DNA of 64,000 nt, from contig NZ_CP132910.1 of assembly GCF_030846775.1 (NCBI RefSeq), positions 3,134,001-3,198,000 of the forward strand, read 5' to 3'. Under the pieces are notes generated by a model. It made no database searches. It worked only from the letters and a program-made list of their open reading frames with translations, and was not told where the DNA came from. The position numbers and the translations under genes are program-made. Positions within the stretch are counted from its first letter, which is position 1. Every line of letters begins with the position of its first letter. This document shows, in pieces, positions 1 to 9,926 of this stretch. This stretch comes from Geothrix sp. 21YS21S-2 (GTDB lineage: Bacteria; Acidobacteriota; Holophagae; Holophagales; Holophagaceae).

Positions 1-1
1 G

Positions 2-88
2 GCCGACCTGGACAAGGCCCGTCTGGACCGGGTGAAGATCGCCGTGTTCCTGACCCTCGCCTCCCCCGAATTCCTGCACCAGCGCTGA
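2..88 (+). CDS. C-terminal end of a DUF1800-type protein (partial)
   Basis: An open frame runs in from the left edge and ends in TGA, giving 28 residues that include the stretch VFLTLASPEF. This resembles the C-terminus of DUF1800 proteins, which usually precede DUF1501 genes as an operon pair, and a DUF1501 gene starts 11 bases downstream. Its start and most of its body lie outside the window, so the family call rests mainly on context. Confidence 0.55.
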   Translation, partial: ADLDKARLDRVKIAVFLTLASPEFLHQR

Positions 89-99
89 GCGGAGCAACC

Positions 100-1617
100 A
101 TGCCCTCATCCCGTCGCGACTTCCTCCGCCTTTCCGCGGCCCTGGGCCTGGGTCCTGCCCTGCACCCCTTCGGCCTGCGCCTGGCCTCCCTGGGCGCCCT
201 GGCCGCGCCCACGGACTACAAGGCCCTGGTGTGCATCTTCCTGCTGGGCGGCAACGACTCCGCCAACATGGTCATGGCCACCGACGCCGATTCCTGGGGC
301 CGCTACCAGGCCTCCCGGAACGTGGGCGGCGCGTCCTCCATCGCCCTGGCCGAGCCGGGCGCCCCGGCCGTGGCGGGGGCCCTGGGGTCCCAGGGGGCCT
401 CGGCCCTGGGCGGCGTGCTGCCCATCGTGCCCCGCACCGACAACGGGTGGCCCGCGGGCACCACCGGCACCGGGGTGCGCACCTTCGCCCTCCACCCGCT
501 CATGACCAACGTCCAGGGCCTCTTCGCCCAGGGCAAGGCCGCCGTGGTGGCCAACCTGGGCACCCTGGTCCAGCCCGTCACCCGCGCCCAGTACAAGGCC
601 GGCACCGCCACCCTGCCCAGGAGCCTCTACTCCCACAACGACCAGCAGTCCACGTGGCAGACCGGAGCGGGGGAGGGGGCCCGCCTGGGCTGGGGCGGCC
701 TCCTGGCCGACACGTTCGCCTCCGCCAACGCCAATGGGGTGTTCACCGCCATATCGGTGTCGGGGAACGCCGTGTTGCTCTCCGGGCGCACCACCCTCGC
801 CTACCAGTCCTCCGCCTCGGGTCCCATCGCCATCAGCGGCACCCGGCAGGGCAGCCTCTTCGGAAGCTCCGCCGCCCCCGGCACCCTCCAGTCGATCATC
901 ACGTCCCCCACGCCGTCGATCCCATCCCACTTCCAGGCCGACCACGCCGCGGTGGTGAGCCGCTCGGCAACGGCCCAGCAGCAGCTGGCCAACGCCCTCC
1001 TGGCGATCACCGCCGCCCCCGCTCCCCCCAGGGTCACCGACCCCCGCACGGGAGCCAGCGTCGTCAATCCCGTGGCCACCGGCCTCCAGACCATCGCCAA
1101 CCTCATCGCCGCCGGGCAGGTGCTGGGCATGAAGCGCCAGGTGTTCTTCCTGGGCGTGGGCGGCCACGACACCCACATGGACGAGAATGCGAGCCACCCC
1201 AGGCTCATGCTCAACCTGGACGCGGGGCTGGGCTACTTCATGCAGAGCCTGGCCTCCCTCAACGGCGCCGACCTCAGCGGCAGCGTGACGGCCTTCACCA
1301 TGTCCGACTTCGGGCGCACCTTCACCAGCAACGGCTCGGGCACCGACCACGGCTGGGGCGCCCACCACCTGGTGGTGGGCGGCGCCGTCAAGGGCGGCGA
1401 CCTCTACGGGCGCTTCCCCACCGTGGGCCCCGACCTGGGCGCCTTCGTGAACCCCGATTCCCCCTTCAGCGGCGTCTGGATCCCCACCACCGCCGTGGAC
1501 CAGTACGCCGCCACCCTCGGATCCTGGCTGGGCGTGGGCGCCTCCGACCTCGCCGCGATCTTCCCGAACCTCGCGAACTTCGGGACGGGGGGGAACCCTC
1601 TCCTGGGATTCCTCTAA
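100..1617 (+). CDS. DUF1501 family exported protein
   Basis: 505 residues. The N-terminus has a twin-arginine signal (SRRDFLRLS) followed by a hydrophobic stretch, so it is probably exported folded by the Tat system. The body fits the DUF1501 (sulfatase-like fold) family: an early LLGGNDSANM motif, a central SLYSHNDQQSTWQ stretch, and late FTMSDFGRTFTSNGSGTDHGWG with conserved Asp, Arg and His residues. The biochemical role of DUF1501 is not established; it typically occurs next to a DUF1800 gene, as here. The start ATG follows a GGAGCAACC ribosome-binding stretch. Confidence 0.9.
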   Translation: MPSSRRDFLRLSAALGLGPALHPFGLRLASLGALAAPTDYKALVCIFLLGGNDSANMVMATDADSWGRYQASRNVGGASSIALAEPGAPAVAGALGSQGASALGGVLPIVPRTDNGWPAGTTGTGVRTFALHPLMTNVQGLFAQGKAAVVANLGTLVQPVTRAQYKAGTATLPRSLYSHNDQQSTWQTGAGEGARLGWGGLLADTFASANANGVFTAISVSGNAVLLSGRTTLAYQSSASGPIAISGTRQGSLFGSSAAPGTLQSIITSPTPSIPSHFQADHAAVVSRSATAQQQLANALLAITAAPAPPRVTDPRTGASVVNPVATGLQTIANLIAAGQVLGMKRQVFFLGVGGHDTHMDENASHPRLMLNLDAGLGYFMQSLASLNGADLSGSVTAFTMSDFGRTFTSNGSGTDHGWGAHHLVVGGAVKGGDLYGRFPTVGPDLGAFVNPDSPFSGVWIPTTAVDQYAATLGSWLGVGASDLAAIFPNLANFGTGGNPLLGFL

Positions 1618-1665
1618 ACCTCCGGGGCCGCCGATCCGTAGGCATTGGAAAGCCACGGAGATTCC

Positions 1666-2265
1666 ATGCGGCATGTTCTTCGAACCCTCGTCCTCCTCCT
1701 CTGCGCCGCCAGCGTCGCGCCCGTCTTCGCCGACGAGCCCGAGGCCAAGCCGGATCGCCACCGCTGGCACTGGCATTCCCGCGACCGGTCGGAATTCGCC
1801 TGGCAGGTGCAGGCGAACCTCCCCGCCAAGGAGCTGGGGACGGCCCTGGACCACACCACCGGCCTGGGCCTGGGCGTGCAGTGGAACCGCTACTTCAAGG
1901 ACGGCCTCTCCCGGCGCACGCGGCTGGAGTGGAACGTCTTCCCCGAGGGCGGCCCCGCCGGGACCCCGGCCCTGAAGACCAAGGCGAGCAACTACGTCCT
2001 TTCCTTCGACCACCTCTACCATTTCTCCGGCAGTTTCAAGGGGCCCTACGTCCTGGCCGGCCTGGGCGGGGTGCGGTGGTTCTTCGATCGCACGCCCGCG
2101 GCCGGTGCCCGGGTGTCCTCCCACACCACCAAGCTGGCGGTGACCGCGGGCGCCGGCTACCGTTTCAACCGGGCCCTGTCGGCGGAAGCGCGCTACCTTG
2201 TGAGTTCCGTGGACCGCACCTACGATGGGAACGTCCTCCAGGGCAGCGTCGGGATGAAATTCTAG
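1666..2265 (+). CDS. Outer-membrane beta-barrel-like protein
   Basis: 199 residues. A signal peptide (MRHVLRTLVLLLCAASVAPVFA) is followed by a His/Arg-rich segment and alternating amphipathic strands (YVLAGLGGVRWFF, KLAVTAGAGYRF, LSAEARYLVSS), ending in Phe after GSVGMKF. This layout is that of small outer-membrane barrels (OmpW/OmpA-like fold). The ATG at 1666 is preferred over an in-frame TTG at 1645 because GGAG lies 5 bases upstream and the signal peptide then starts cleanly. It sits directly ahead of an ABC-2 transporter operon, which may share its transcript. Ligand unknown. Confidence 0.7.
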   Translation: MRHVLRTLVLLLCAASVAPVFADEPEAKPDRHRWHWHSRDRSEFAWQVQANLPAKELGTALDHTTGLGLGVQWNRYFKDGLSRRTRLEWNVFPEGGPAGTPALKTKASNYVLSFDHLYHFSGSFKGPYVLAGLGGVRWFFDRTPAAGARVSSHTTKLAVTAGAGYRFNRALSAEARYLVSSVDRTYDGNVLQGSVGMKF

Positions 2266-2274
2266 GAGCACCCC

Positions 2275-3183
2275 TTGCTCGCATTCGAAGAACTGGAAGT
2301 TCGGTACGGACCGGTGGTCGCCCTTCGCGGGGTGACCCTGGAGCTGGAGCCGGGGATCATCGGTCTCCTCGGCCCCAACGGCTCGGGCAAGTCCACGCTC
2401 CTCAAGACGCTGCTGGGCCTGTTGCGGCCCGCAGGGGGCCGGGGCGAGGTGCTGGGCGTGCCCCTGGGCAGTCCCGATGCGGCGAAGTTGCGTTCCCGCA
2501 TCGGGTACATGCCCGAGTACGACGCCCTCATCGAGGACGCCTCGGCCTACGAGCAGGTGGCCTTCTGGGGCGAGCTGAGCGGCCTCTCCGCCCGCCAGTC
2601 CCGGGACCGCTCGCACGAGGTGCTCTACTTCGTGGGGCTGGACGAGTCCCGCTACCGCAACGTCTCCGGGTACTCCACGGGCATGCGCCAGCGGGTGAAG
2701 CTGGCCCAGGCCCTGGTCCACTCGCCCGAACTGGTCTTCCTGGACGAGCCCACCAACGGCCTGGATCCCGACGGCCGCACCCGCATGCTGGACCTGGTGC
2801 TGAAGGTTCGCGCCGAGCTCGACACCAGCGTCGTGCTGGCCAGCCACCTGCTGCTGGACGTGGAGCGGGTGGCGGACCAGCTGGTGATCCTGGACAAGGG
2901 CGAAGTGAAGGCCAGCGGCAGCATGGCGGGCCTGCGCAGGATGCTGGCCCGGCGCTTCGAGCTGCGGTTCCTGGATCCGCTGGCGCCTGGGCAGGAGGCC
3001 GAACTGGGCCAGCTGGGCACCGTGCTGGAGGCCCGCAACGGGCTCTACGACGTGGAGCTGGCGGACCCCGATCCCGTGGCCGCCTTCCGGTGGGCCCAGG
3101 CGAGGAACGCCACCCTGGTGCAGCTCACCCCCAGGCATGACCGCCTCGACGAAGTCCTGATCCGCGCCCTGAGGCCCGCCTGA
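2275..3183 (+). CDS. ABC-2 type transporter ATP-binding protein (first pair)
   Basis: 302 residues, TTG start with AGGAG 6 bases upstream. It has Walker A (GPNGSGKST), a signature-like segment (VSGYSTGMRQR), Walker B (LVFLDEP) and the switch His (LASHLL). The C-terminal third is a divergent accessory region. ATPases of this kind energise ABC-2 exporters or integral membrane machines such as NosFY/Gld-type systems. The stop codon overlaps the start of the next permease by one base, the first of four coupled genes. Substrate cannot be told from sequence. Confidence 0.9.
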   Translation: MLAFEELEVRYGPVVALRGVTLELEPGIIGLLGPNGSGKSTLLKTLLGLLRPAGGRGEVLGVPLGSPDAAKLRSRIGYMPEYDALIEDASAYEQVAFWGELSGLSARQSRDRSHEVLYFVGLDESRYRNVSGYSTGMRQRVKLAQALVHSPELVFLDEPTNGLDPDGRTRMLDLVLKVRAELDTSVVLASHLLLDVERVADQLVILDKGEVKASGSMAGLRRMLARRFELRFLDPLAPGQEAELGQLGTVLEARNGLYDVELADPDPVAAFRWAQARNATLVQLTPRHDRLDEVLIRALRPA

Positions 3184-4043
3184 TGCCCATCTACGCCCCC
3201 TCCCTTCCCCCCCGCCCCGAGCAGGGCCTGGGCCTGCCGCCCGCGCTCGTGATCTTCCGCTTCGACCTGCGGCGGGTGCTCCGCCTCAAGCTGGGGCGGT
3301 TCTTCGGGTTCGTGTTCCTGGCCATCCTCCTTATCCTCTGCGCGCAGCTCTACGTGAACCACCTCATGGCCAGCAAGGCCGCCCTGGCCGACATCCGGAA
3401 GGTCACCGACGCCTTCCTCCCCCAGGGCGCCAGGTTCCAGGCCGGGCTCCTGAACCCCTTCATGATCACCATCCTGTGGCTCCAGGTGGCCCTGGTGGGC
3501 GGCGGGCTCGTGGCCCGGGACACCCTCTACCGCATCCGCCCGCTGCTCTATGCCCACCCCGTCACGCCCAGGGACTATCTCGGCGCCAAGGCCCTCTTCG
3601 CCGCGGGGCTGCCCCTGGCCGTCATGCTTCCCTTCATCTTCCTCCCCTGGGGCCTGTCCCTGGCCATCGCCGGGCTGCACGGGCCGGTGTGGCCCACGGC
3701 GCCCCTCTACCTTCTGCCCGCGGCCGCCGCCATTTCCGCCCTCATGGGGGCCGTCACGCTGGGCGCCTCCAGCCTGGCCTCCTCCCCCAAGGCCGGCTTC
3801 GGATGGGCCCTCGGCATCCTGCTGGGCTCGAGCGCCCTGGGCGCGGTCGCTTCCGGCGCCCTGTCCGACCCGCGCTGGATGGCCCTGGGCGTGGGCACGC
3901 TGAGCAAGGCCTGGCCCCGGCTCATCCTGGGCCTGGACAGCGAGCAGGGCTGGATCCCGGTGCTCCTTGGCACCGCCTTCCACCTGGTCCTCTGGCTGAT
4001 CATCGCAGTGCGGCGCACGCGCCCCAGCGAGGCGACGATATGA
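3183..4043 (+). CDS. ABC-2 type transporter permease (first pair)
   Basis: 286 residues. After a cytosolic N-terminus, the first membrane segment (FFGFVFLAILLILCAQLYV) is followed by a periplasmic loop and about five more hydrophobic segments, the layout of ABC-2 membrane subunits. LLYAHPVTPRDYLGAKAL fits the cytosolic coupling region between segments two and three. It overlaps the upstream ATPase by one base and the downstream ATPase gene by an ATGA, so the four genes are translationally coupled. Substrate unknown. Confidence 0.85.
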   Translation: MPIYAPSLPPRPEQGLGLPPALVIFRFDLRRVLRLKLGRFFGFVFLAILLILCAQLYVNHLMASKAALADIRKVTDAFLPQGARFQAGLLNPFMITILWLQVALVGGGLVARDTLYRIRPLLYAHPVTPRDYLGAKALFAAGLPLAVMLPFIFLPWGLSLAIAGLHGPVWPTAPLYLLPAAAAISALMGAVTLGASSLASSPKAGFGWALGILLGSSALGAVASGALSDPRWMALGVGTLSKAWPRLILGLDSEQGWIPVLLGTAFHLVLWLIIAVRRTRPSEATI

Positions 4044-4963
4044 TCTCCCTCCAGCGCGCCTCCCTCCGCTACGGCGACATCCTCGGCCTTTCCCCCACCA
4101 GCTTCGACCTGGGACCCGGGGGCGGCATCACCGGCCTCCTGGGCCCCAACGGCGCCGGCAAGTCCAGCCTCATCCAGCTCCTGTGCGGGCTCCTGCCGCC
4201 CTCGGGCGGCGAGGTGAGGGTGTTCGGCGAGGCGCCCTACCGCAACCCCGCCGTGCTCTCCCGCCTGGGCCTGGTGCCCGAGGGGGACCGCTTCCCGGGC
4301 GGCATGCGCGCGGACCGGTGGCTGCGCATGATGGGCCAGCTCTCCGGCCTCCAGGGCCGCGCCCTGGACCTGGCCCTCCAGCGCGCCCTGGCCATCACCG
4401 GCATGGAGAGCCGGGCGCGCCAGCCCTTCACCTCCATGTCCAAGGGCATGCGCCAGCGCATCCGCCTGGCCCAGGCCCTGCTCCACGAGCCCTCGCTCCT
4501 CATCCTGGACGAGCCCTTCAACGGCCTGGATCCCGAGGCCCGGCTCCAGCTCATGGACCTCCTGCGCATGCTGGCCGGGGGCGGCGCCCGCATCATCGTC
4601 TCCAGCCACATCCTGGGCGAGGTGGCCCAGCTCACCGACCGCATCCTCCTGCTCTTCCGCGGCCGGCTCCTGGCCGAGGGCAGCGTGCCCGAGATCCGCG
4701 AGCTGCTGGACCGGCACCCGGTGGAGCTGCGGGTCACCGCCCCCTCCGCCACCGCCGTGGCCCGGTGGGCCGTGGAGCAGGGCGAGCTGGTGGCCCTGCG
4801 CATGGAGGAGGGCGGAGCCGTCCTGGCCGTGCGCAACCCCAGGACCTTCCTCCCCCGGCTCCAGGAGGCCGTGGTGGAAGGGCGCCTGCCCCTGGCCGCC
4901 CTGGATCCCCTGGATCTCAACCTGGACGCGGTCTTCCAGTTCCTCACCAAGGACCACCAATGA
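4040..4963 (+). CDS. ABC-2 type transporter ATP-binding protein (second pair)
   Basis: 307 residues starting MISLQRASLRYGD. Walker A is GPNGAGKSS, the signature region is TSMSKGMRQR, Walker B is LLILDEP and the switch His is in SSHILGE. The frame is open far upstream, but the ATG at 4040 makes an ATGA overlap with the preceding permease stop and gives a normal ABC N-terminus. A second, distinct ATPase in one operon suggests two half-complexes or a heterodimeric transporter. Confidence 0.9.
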   Translation: MISLQRASLRYGDILGLSPTSFDLGPGGGITGLLGPNGAGKSSLIQLLCGLLPPSGGEVRVFGEAPYRNPAVLSRLGLVPEGDRFPGGMRADRWLRMMGQLSGLQGRALDLALQRALAITGMESRARQPFTSMSKGMRQRIRLAQALLHEPSLLILDEPFNGLDPEARLQLMDLLRMLAGGGARIIVSSHILGEVAQLTDRILLLFRGRLLAEGSVPEIRELLDRHPVELRVTAPSATAVARWAVEQGELVALRMEEGGAVLAVRNPRTFLPRLQEAVVEGRLPLAALDPLDLNLDAVFQFLTKDHQ

Positions 4964-5745
4964 CGAGCCGAGCCCTCTCCGCGATGACCACCGTGCGCGC
5001 CGTGGCCCTGGGCTACGCGCCGAGGGTCCTCCAGGCCCGGGGCTGGGTGCTCTGCGCCCTGGCCGTGGTGCCCGTGGCCTTCTCCTTCGTGGGCCTGATG
5101 GTCGGCAGGCAGTTCGGCAACTTCGACTCCCGCCTGGCGCTGCATCTCTTCCACGGGGTCCTGGCGGCGCTCGTCCTCCCCATCATGGTGCTGGTGGCCG
5201 CCCCCGGCGGGATCCGGGAGGACCTGGAGCAGCGCACCCTCCCGCTCATCCTCGTGCGCCCCGTGCCCGTGTGGAGCCTCCCCTTCGCCAAGGGCCTCGT
5301 GTGGTTCGCCTGGGGCGCGGGCTGGCTCGCGGCCGCCGGCCTCGGCCTCATGGCCCTGGGCGCGGACGCCGCCTCCGCCGCCCTCCAGGCCCTGGCGCTG
5401 GTGCTCGCCTTCTGGGCGGAACTGGCGTTCATGAGCCTTCTGGTGCTCGTCTTCAAGCGGGGCACCCTCTGGGGCGCCCTGGTGTTCTTCGGCTGGGAGT
5501 CCATCCTGCGCGTGCTGCCCGCGACCCTGCAGCGCTTCACCTTCCTCCACCACATCGAGAGCATTTCCGGCAGCCGCGGCGGCATGGTCGCGGACTGGGA
5601 GATCCTGGCCCAGGAACAGATCGCCAGCCCCGTGCTGGTGTCGGTCCTGGCGCTGGTCCTTTTCGGCGCGCTGTGCTGGGCGCTGTGCGGCTGGAAGCTG
5701 CAGAAGACGCCCGTCGGTCTGGCTGGGCGGGACGCGGAAGGCTAG
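4960..5745 (+). CDS. ABC-2 type transporter permease (second pair)
   Basis: 261 residues with about six membrane segments. The stretch REDLEQRTLPLILVRPVPVW is the typical ABC-2 cytosolic loop, where a transmembrane pair is joined by a charged segment ending in a Pro. The ATG overlaps the stop of the upstream ATPase (ATGA). It ends 28 bases before the M16 peptidase gene. No substrate assignment is possible; the outer-membrane-like gene upstream hints at envelope work. Confidence 0.85.
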   Translation: MTSRALSAMTTVRAVALGYAPRVLQARGWVLCALAVVPVAFSFVGLMVGRQFGNFDSRLALHLFHGVLAALVLPIMVLVAAPGGIREDLEQRTLPLILVRPVPVWSLPFAKGLVWFAWGAGWLAAAGLGLMALGADAASAALQALALVLAFWAELAFMSLLVLVFKRGTLWGALVFFGWESILRVLPATLQRFTFLHHIESISGSRGGMVADWEILAQEQIASPVLVSVLALVLFGALCWALCGWKLQKTPVGLAGRDAEG

Positions 5746-5773
5746 GATCGGGGTTCGCCGTTACACTGGTCCG

Positions 5774-7042
5774 ATGCCCTACCGCTCCGTTTCCCCCCAC
5801 GGCACCGAGATCCTCATCGACCCCATCCCAGGCGTGCGCAGCTGCTCCGTGGGGTTCTGGGTGAAGCGCGGCTCCTGCTGGGAACTCCCGGGAGAGGAGG
5901 GGCTGGCCCACTTCATCGAGCACACGGTCTTCAAGGGCACCGCCCGGTTCCCGGAACCCCAGGTCATGGCCGAGGCCACCGACCACCTGGGGGGCAGCCT
6001 CGACGCCTTCACGGGCAAGGAGGCCGCCTGTTTCTACGGCAAGGTCCTGAAGGAGAAGCTCCCCGACCTGGTGGCCATCCTGGAGGACCTGGTGACCACG
6101 CCCACCTTCGACGCCGAGGAACTGGCGCGGGAGCGGAACGTGATCCTGGAGGAGATCAGCCAGAGCGAGGACCAACCTGACGACTGGGTGAGCGAGCTGT
6201 TCTACGCCAACTTCTGGCCGGGCAGCCCCCTGTCCCACTCCATCCTGGGCCGGCGGGAGCAGGTGGCCACCTACGGGCGGGACCAGGCCCGGGCCTTCTT
6301 CGACAAGACCTACCGGGCGCCCAACCTCCTCATCGTCGCGGCGGGAGACATCGAGGTCCAGCCCTTCCTGGAGCTGCTCGGGCCCGTGCTGGACGCCCTG
6401 CCGCGGGGCCTCCGGGACGAAACCGGCCGCGCCGCCTCCGGCCGGCCCCGGCCCTTCGTCCTCAACACGCCCCGCAAGGAGCTGCAGCAGACCAGCCTCG
6501 TCATGGGGTTCCCGGCCCATCCCCACGTGCATCCGGACCGGGCTGCGGTGGGGGTGCTGAGCCACGTGCTCGGAGGCGGCATGTCCAGCCGGCTCTTCAT
6601 GGAACTGCGGGAGAAGAACGCCTTGTGCTACCAGGTGGGGACCTACCTCACCCACTACCAGGACACCGGGGCCCTGCAGATCAGCGCCAGCTGCGCGCCG
6701 GAGCGGGCCCGGGAGCTGGTGCGCCGCGCGGCCGCCGAGTGCGCCAAGGTGCGGGCCTCGGGCGTCACCCTGGAAGAGCTGGAGCGGGCCAAGCTGCAGC
6801 TGCGCACCAACCTGGTCTTCAGCCAGGAGTCCGCCACCAGCCGCATGTTCTCCCTCGCCTACCAGAGCCTGCACACGGACCGCATCCTGACCCTGGACGA
6901 GCAGATCGCCGAGATCGAGGAGGTCGGACTGGAGCAGGTGCAGCGGGTGGCCCGGGAGGTGCTGGACCCCTCCGCCCTGGCGGTTTCCGCCCTGGGCATC
7001 CGGCGGGCGGCGGGAATAAGGCGCGAGGATCTGGCCAGCTAG
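5774..7042 (+). CDS. M16 family zinc metallopeptidase
   Basis: 422 residues. The inverted zinc motif HXXEH is present as HFIEH near residue 47, with the downstream Glu supplied in the TGKEAACFYGKV region, so the enzyme looks catalytically competent. The family (mitochondrial processing peptidase/PqqL/YmxG-like) cleaves peptides inside a clamshell of two homologous domains. The N-terminal domain spans residues 1-200, and the C-terminal half contains the LGGGMSSRLFMELREK motif typical of the second domain. No signal peptide is visible, so it is probably cytosolic. Confidence 0.92.
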   Translation: MPYRSVSPHGTEILIDPIPGVRSCSVGFWVKRGSCWELPGEEGLAHFIEHTVFKGTARFPEPQVMAEATDHLGGSLDAFTGKEAACFYGKVLKEKLPDLVAILEDLVTTPTFDAEELARERNVILEEISQSEDQPDDWVSELFYANFWPGSPLSHSILGRREQVATYGRDQARAFFDKTYRAPNLLIVAAGDIEVQPFLELLGPVLDALPRGLRDETGRAASGRPRPFVLNTPRKELQQTSLVMGFPAHPHVHPDRAAVGVLSHVLGGGMSSRLFMELREKNALCYQVGTYLTHYQDTGALQISASCAPERARELVRRAAAECAKVRASGVTLEELERAKLQLRTNLVFSQESATSRMFSLAYQSLHTDRILTLDEQIAEIEEVGLEQVQRVAREVLDPSALAVSALGIRRAAGIRREDLAS

Positions 7043-7117
7043 CAGTCTGTGCCGGTATGGGAAATTCCTGAAAATGCCTCCATCATGGCGGGCGGTCTGC
7101 CATGGCCTGTAGTTTTG

Positions 7118-7130
7118 ACCCCCGTGGGGT
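7118..7130. promoter_or_regulatory. Short palindrome ahead of the MocR-type regulator
   Basis: ACCCC-CGT-GGGGT is a perfect 5-base inverted repeat, about 30 bases before the regulator start and overlapping a TTGACC stretch that could be a -35 element. GntR/MocR regulators often bind such sites to control themselves. This is inference from position and symmetry only. Confidence 0.3.
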
Positions 7131-7157
7131 GACTTTTCCCCGGCAGGAGCCCAAGCT

Positions 7158-8656
7158 TTGGGGGTCATGATCCCCACGGCCCCCCTGAATCCCGGTGCAG
7201 CCAGTCCCCTCTATCTGCAGCTGCAGCGTACCCTGCGTTCGCTCATCCAGGCCAACGAGTGGAACCCGGGCATGCGGCTCCCGGCGGTGCCGGATCTGGC
7301 CCTGCGGTTCAAGGTGCACCGCCTGACCGTGCTCAAGGCCCTGGCGGGGCTCAAGCGCACGGGGTGGGTGCAGACCGTCACGGGCCGGGGCAGCTTCGTG
7401 AGCGACTACCTGCCGGAGGCGCCCGCCCTGCTGGATCCCGACATCTTCCCCTTCCAGGGCTCCTCCCTGCGGGTGCGGGAGGACGAGCTGGGCCCCTGGC
7501 TGGGCGACACGCTGGAGGCGGCCCAGAACCGCAGCCTGGTGAGCTTTTCCGCAGCCTTCCCCCCCACGGACCTGCTGCCGGGCGACGCCCTCCGCCGGCT
7601 GTACACGCGCACCATGAAGGAACTCGACGCCGAGGCCTGGGTGTACGCCGCCCCCGCGGGCCACCCGTCCTACCTCTCCGGGGTCGCCGGGTGGCTGCGG
7701 GACGAGGGGGAACCCGTTCCCCCGGGCTGGGGCATCCGCTCCATCCCCGGTTCCCAGGCCGGCCTGGCCCTGGTGCTGGAATCGCTGACCATCCCCGGCG
7801 ACCGGGTGCTGGTGGAGAGCCCCTGCTACGTGGGGGCCCTGGCCCTCATCCGCACCCTGGGCCGCGAGGCGGTTCCCGTGCCGGTGGACCGCAACGGCCT
7901 GAACCCCGACCGGCTCGCCTCCCTCCTGCAGAAGGGCGACGCGAAGTTCCTCTTCACGGTGCCCACCTTCCACAATCCCACCGGCATGACCCTCTCTCGC
8001 GCGCGGCGGGAGCGGATCCTCGCGCTCACCCGCGCCCACGGCGTCACGGTGGTGGAGGACGACACCTACGGGGACCTCCGCTTCATCGGCGGGCGCACGC
8101 CGAGCTTCCGGAGCCTGCCGGGGGCCGAGCACGTCATCCACCTGGGCAGCTTCTCCAAGTCCGTGGCCGCGGGCCTGCGCCTGGGCTACATCATCGCCCC
8201 CGACGCCGTCCTGCGCCGGCTGGCCCTGGTGCAGGAGGTGCACACCATCGCCCTGCCCACCCTCTCCCAGGCCGTGATGGGCCACTTCCTGGACTCCGGC
8301 GGGTTCCGGCGCCACCTGGTGCGGATCCGCAAGGCCCTCCGGGAGCGCCGGGACGCCATGCTGGAGGCCATCCAGGCCAGTTTCCCCCGGGACGCCGAAG
8401 TCACCGAGCCCAAGGGCGGCATGCACCTCTGGGTGGTGCTCCCCGAGGACGTCTCGGCCCTCGATCTCCATCGCGAAGCCATCTCCCACGGGCTGGGCTT
8501 CGCCCCGGGTCCTCTCTTCTTTCCGGATGGGCGGGGCACCAACTGCCTTCGCCTCAACTTCTCAACCCATGCGCCGAGCGTGACCCGCGAAGCCATCGAG
8601 CGCCTGGGCGGGCTCATCCATGCCCGCCCCGGCGTCTCAACCCCGAAGGAGCTCCC

Positions 8657-8660
<4 letters not shown>
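7158..8660 (+). CDS. MocR-type PLP-dependent regulator/aminotransferase
   Basis: About 500 residues: a GntR winged helix (residues 15-80, LYLQLQRTLRSLI then FKVHRLTVLKALAGL) fused to a class I/II aminotransferase fold. The PLP lysine is probably the Lys of LGSFSKSVAAGLRLGY, and the VEDDTYGDLRF Asp pairs with the pyridine nitrogen. MocR proteins usually sense an amino acid or PLP through the aminotransferase domain. The TTG at 7158 has GGAG 9 bases upstream, while an ATG at 7167 is an alternative. The stop overlaps the start of the branched-chain aminotransferase (ATGA), so the regulator and enzyme are coupled. It could also be an active 2-aminoadipate-type transaminase. Confidence 0.88.
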
Positions 8661-9772
<1,112 letters not shown>

Positions 9773-9793
9773 TCGGCACATTGCCTACCCATG

Positions 9794-9820
9794 AAAAGGG
9801 CCCCGGGATGGGGCCCTTTT
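9794..9820 (+). terminator. Rho-independent terminator after ilvE
   Basis: AAAAGGGCCCC, a short loop, then GGGGCCCTTTT form a perfect GC-rich stem ending in a T-run, 22 bases past the aminotransferase stop. It closes the regulator-ilvE operon. Confidence 0.9.
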
Positions 9821-9926
9821 CGTTCGCCCGGAGGCATGGAAAATATGGCAATCATCAAGAGGCGACCTATACTTTGGGACCTGAGACACCGTCTCATGAG
9901 CCGCCCCTCCGGGTGATGATTAATCT

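Noticed and set aside
106-3138. Very long antisense open frame over the DUF1501 and ABC genes
   Set aside because: High GC content removes stops in shadow frames. The composition (Gly/His/Arg/Val) is typical of antisense to Ala/Leu/Gly-rich genes, and it opposes several well-recognised families.
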